DNA from: Deltaproteobacteria bacterium
GTDB lineage: Bacteria; Myxococcota_A; UBA796
Direction of reading: 5' to 3'
Assembly (NCBI GenBank): GCA_002707085.1
Contig: PALY01000022.1
Coordinates: 41,911 to 49,757, forward strand
DNA length: 7,847 nucleotides
Part shown: piece after piece, positions 6,796 to 7,847 of the stretch
How positions within the stretch are numbered: the stretch's first letter is position 1
How the letters are laid out: each line of letters opens with the position of its first letter
Notes under the pieces: model-generated
Databases searched by the model: none
The model's input: the letters and a program-made list of their open reading frames with translations, nothing else
What the model was told of the DNA's origin: nothing
Position numbers and translations under genes: made by a program

Positions 6796-6797
6796 GG

Positions 6798-7847
6798 ATG
6801 ATCGGTGAACAAATCAGCCATTACCGGTTGGAAGAAAAGCTGGGTGCCGGCACCTATGGTGTGGTGTACAAGGGCGTTCATGTGGGCGACGAAGAATTTA
6901 CGGTGGCCATCAAAGTGGTTCAGCCATCGTTGATTGACGACCCCAAATTTGTAGATTCGCTCAAGAAAGAATGCCGGCGCTTGGACCGCTTGGATCACTC
7001 GGCCATTGTTCGCTTTCGAGAGTTGGTGCTGGGCGACGATATGGTGGCCATGGTGCTTGAGTTGTTGGAAGGACAAGACCTTTACGACACGATGGTGGCG
7101 GGTTCGATGCCATTCGATGAGGCCGCACGGGTCCTTGAGTTGGGTCTATCGGGACTCGCATATGCGCATGGAAAAGATGTCATCCATCGAGACATCAAGC
7201 CCAGCAATATGTTCCTCTGCAACGACGGCCGAGTGAAGATTCTGGACTTTGGAATCGCCCGTGCAGCACAGTCCACACAGGCCACGCAAACGGGGACCAT
7301 GAAAGGTACCCTCGACTATATGGCGCCTGAGCGCTTCACGGCCTCTGGCGGTGGTGCGGCTTCAGACGTGTATGCCATGGGCCTGGTCGCTTGGGGCCTA
7401 CTCGCGGGCAAACCAGCCTGCCCAGACGGTGACCTGGCTGCAAAACTTGGCTGGCACATTGGCGTGGGTGTCTCTGATATTCGGGGCGTGCGTTCCGACT
7501 GCCCGGAGTGGCTTGCAGATGTGATTGGTATCCTTGCGGCCAAAGAACAGTCCGACCGTCCTGCGGACGGTGCTGCGGCACTGAAGATGTTCAAAGAGCG
7601 CCGTGCCCAAGGAACGCAGGCCCAAGCCCAAAGTCCGGGAACCACCGCTCGACCGGCCGCACCCAGTACGGTTGCGCTTGATCAGAACGCGGTGGCAGAA
7701 GCCATGCGTCAGGTCACAGACGAACAACAGGTAGCCGCCCCTGCGGCACCAACGCCTGCGGAAGTGACCCCGGCGGCTTCAGTGACTTCAGCACCCGTGG
7801 AAGCGAAACCAGCAGTCCCCAAGCCACTTACCGCTGCAGTGAAACCA
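6798..7847 (+). CDS. Hanks-type Ser/Thr protein kinase, 3' truncated by window end
   Basis: 350 residues are visible and the frame is still open at the last base. The kinase domain spans about 9-268. Motifs in order are the glycine loop LGAGTYGVVY (15-24), the ATP-binding lysine in VAIKVV (K39), a helix-C glutamate (E58), catalytic loop HRDIKPSN (130-137, base D132), DFGIAR (150-155, Mg-binding D150), GTLDYMAPE (170-178), SDVYAMG (D190) and DRP (R254). All key residues are present, so it is expected to be an active RD-type kinase. The activation segment is rich in threonine (T160, T163, T165, T167, T171), plausible autophosphorylation sites. From about 273 the protein becomes a Pro/Ala/Thr-rich, low-complexity linker, as in kinases that tether a membrane or sensor domain; that part lies outside the window. 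ATG starts 2 bases after the preceding stop, and its GGAGA (6786-6790) lies inside the upstream gene, suggesting translational coupling. Confidence 0.95.
   Translation, partial: MIGEQISHYRLEEKLGAGTYGVVYKGVHVGDEEFTVAIKVVQPSLIDDPKFVDSLKKECRRLDRLDHSAIVRFRELVLGDDMVAMVLELLEGQDLYDTMVAGSMPFDEAARVLELGLSGLAYAHGKDVIHRDIKPSNMFLCNDGRVKILDFGIARAAQSTQATQTGTMKGTLDYMAPERFTASGGGAASDVYAMGLVAWGLLAGKPACPDGDLAAKLGWHIGVGVSDIRGVRSDCPEWLADVIGILAAKEQSDRPADGAAALKMFKERRAQGTQAQAQSPGTTARPAAPSTVALDQNAVAEAMRQVTDEQQVAAPAAPTPAEVTPAASVTSAPVEAKPAVPKPLTAAVKP

Overview
The window looks like bacterial chromosome of moderate GC (roughly mid-50s percent by eye, not computed). It has short intergenic gaps, Shine-Dalgarno-led genes and a Hanks-type Ser/Thr kinase with a Pro/Ala-rich extension. 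That kinase style, together with a glutamyl-tRNA synthetase resembling the Pseudomonas-type enzymes, fits a myxobacterial or other former 'deltaproteobacterial' lineage. This placement is an inference with low to moderate confidence. No mobile element, CRISPR array, rRNA or tRNA was seen.

Layout. (1) 1-714, plus strand: the C-terminal part of a CapA-family metallophosphatase-like protein, cut by the window start. (2) 812-1861, plus: a YeiH/UPF0324 family multi-pass membrane protein, a putative sulfate exporter. (3) 1869-1899: a hairpin between convergent genes, probably a terminator. (4) 1901-3040, minus: a monomeric sarcosine oxidase/N-methyltryptophan oxidase-type flavoenzyme with the covalent-flavin cysteine and catalytic Arg and Lys residues in place. 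(5) 3177-4676, plus: gltX, glutamyl-tRNA synthetase, divergent from the oxidase. The first half is therefore ordinary metabolic and housekeeping sequence.

The second half, from 4841 to the window end, is a tight same-strand cluster of three genes. The first encodes a small protein with a Gly/Ala-rich hydrophobic N-terminus followed by fifteen consecutive ungapped 11-residue (hendecad) repeats. The second encodes a 397-residue helical protein with a proline-rich segment, a transmembrane hairpin and a C-terminal helical region. That layout recalls the stalk and membrane-paddle part of bacterial dynamin-like proteins, but no GTPase domain is present. The third, starting 2 bases after the second one's stop codon, encodes a Ser/Thr protein kinase with all the main catalytic motifs; it runs off the window end. 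I read this as a candidate undescribed membrane-associated module in which a kinase is translationally coupled to a helical membrane protein and a long hendecad rod. The gene boundaries, repeats and kinase motifs are visible directly; the joint function is inference.
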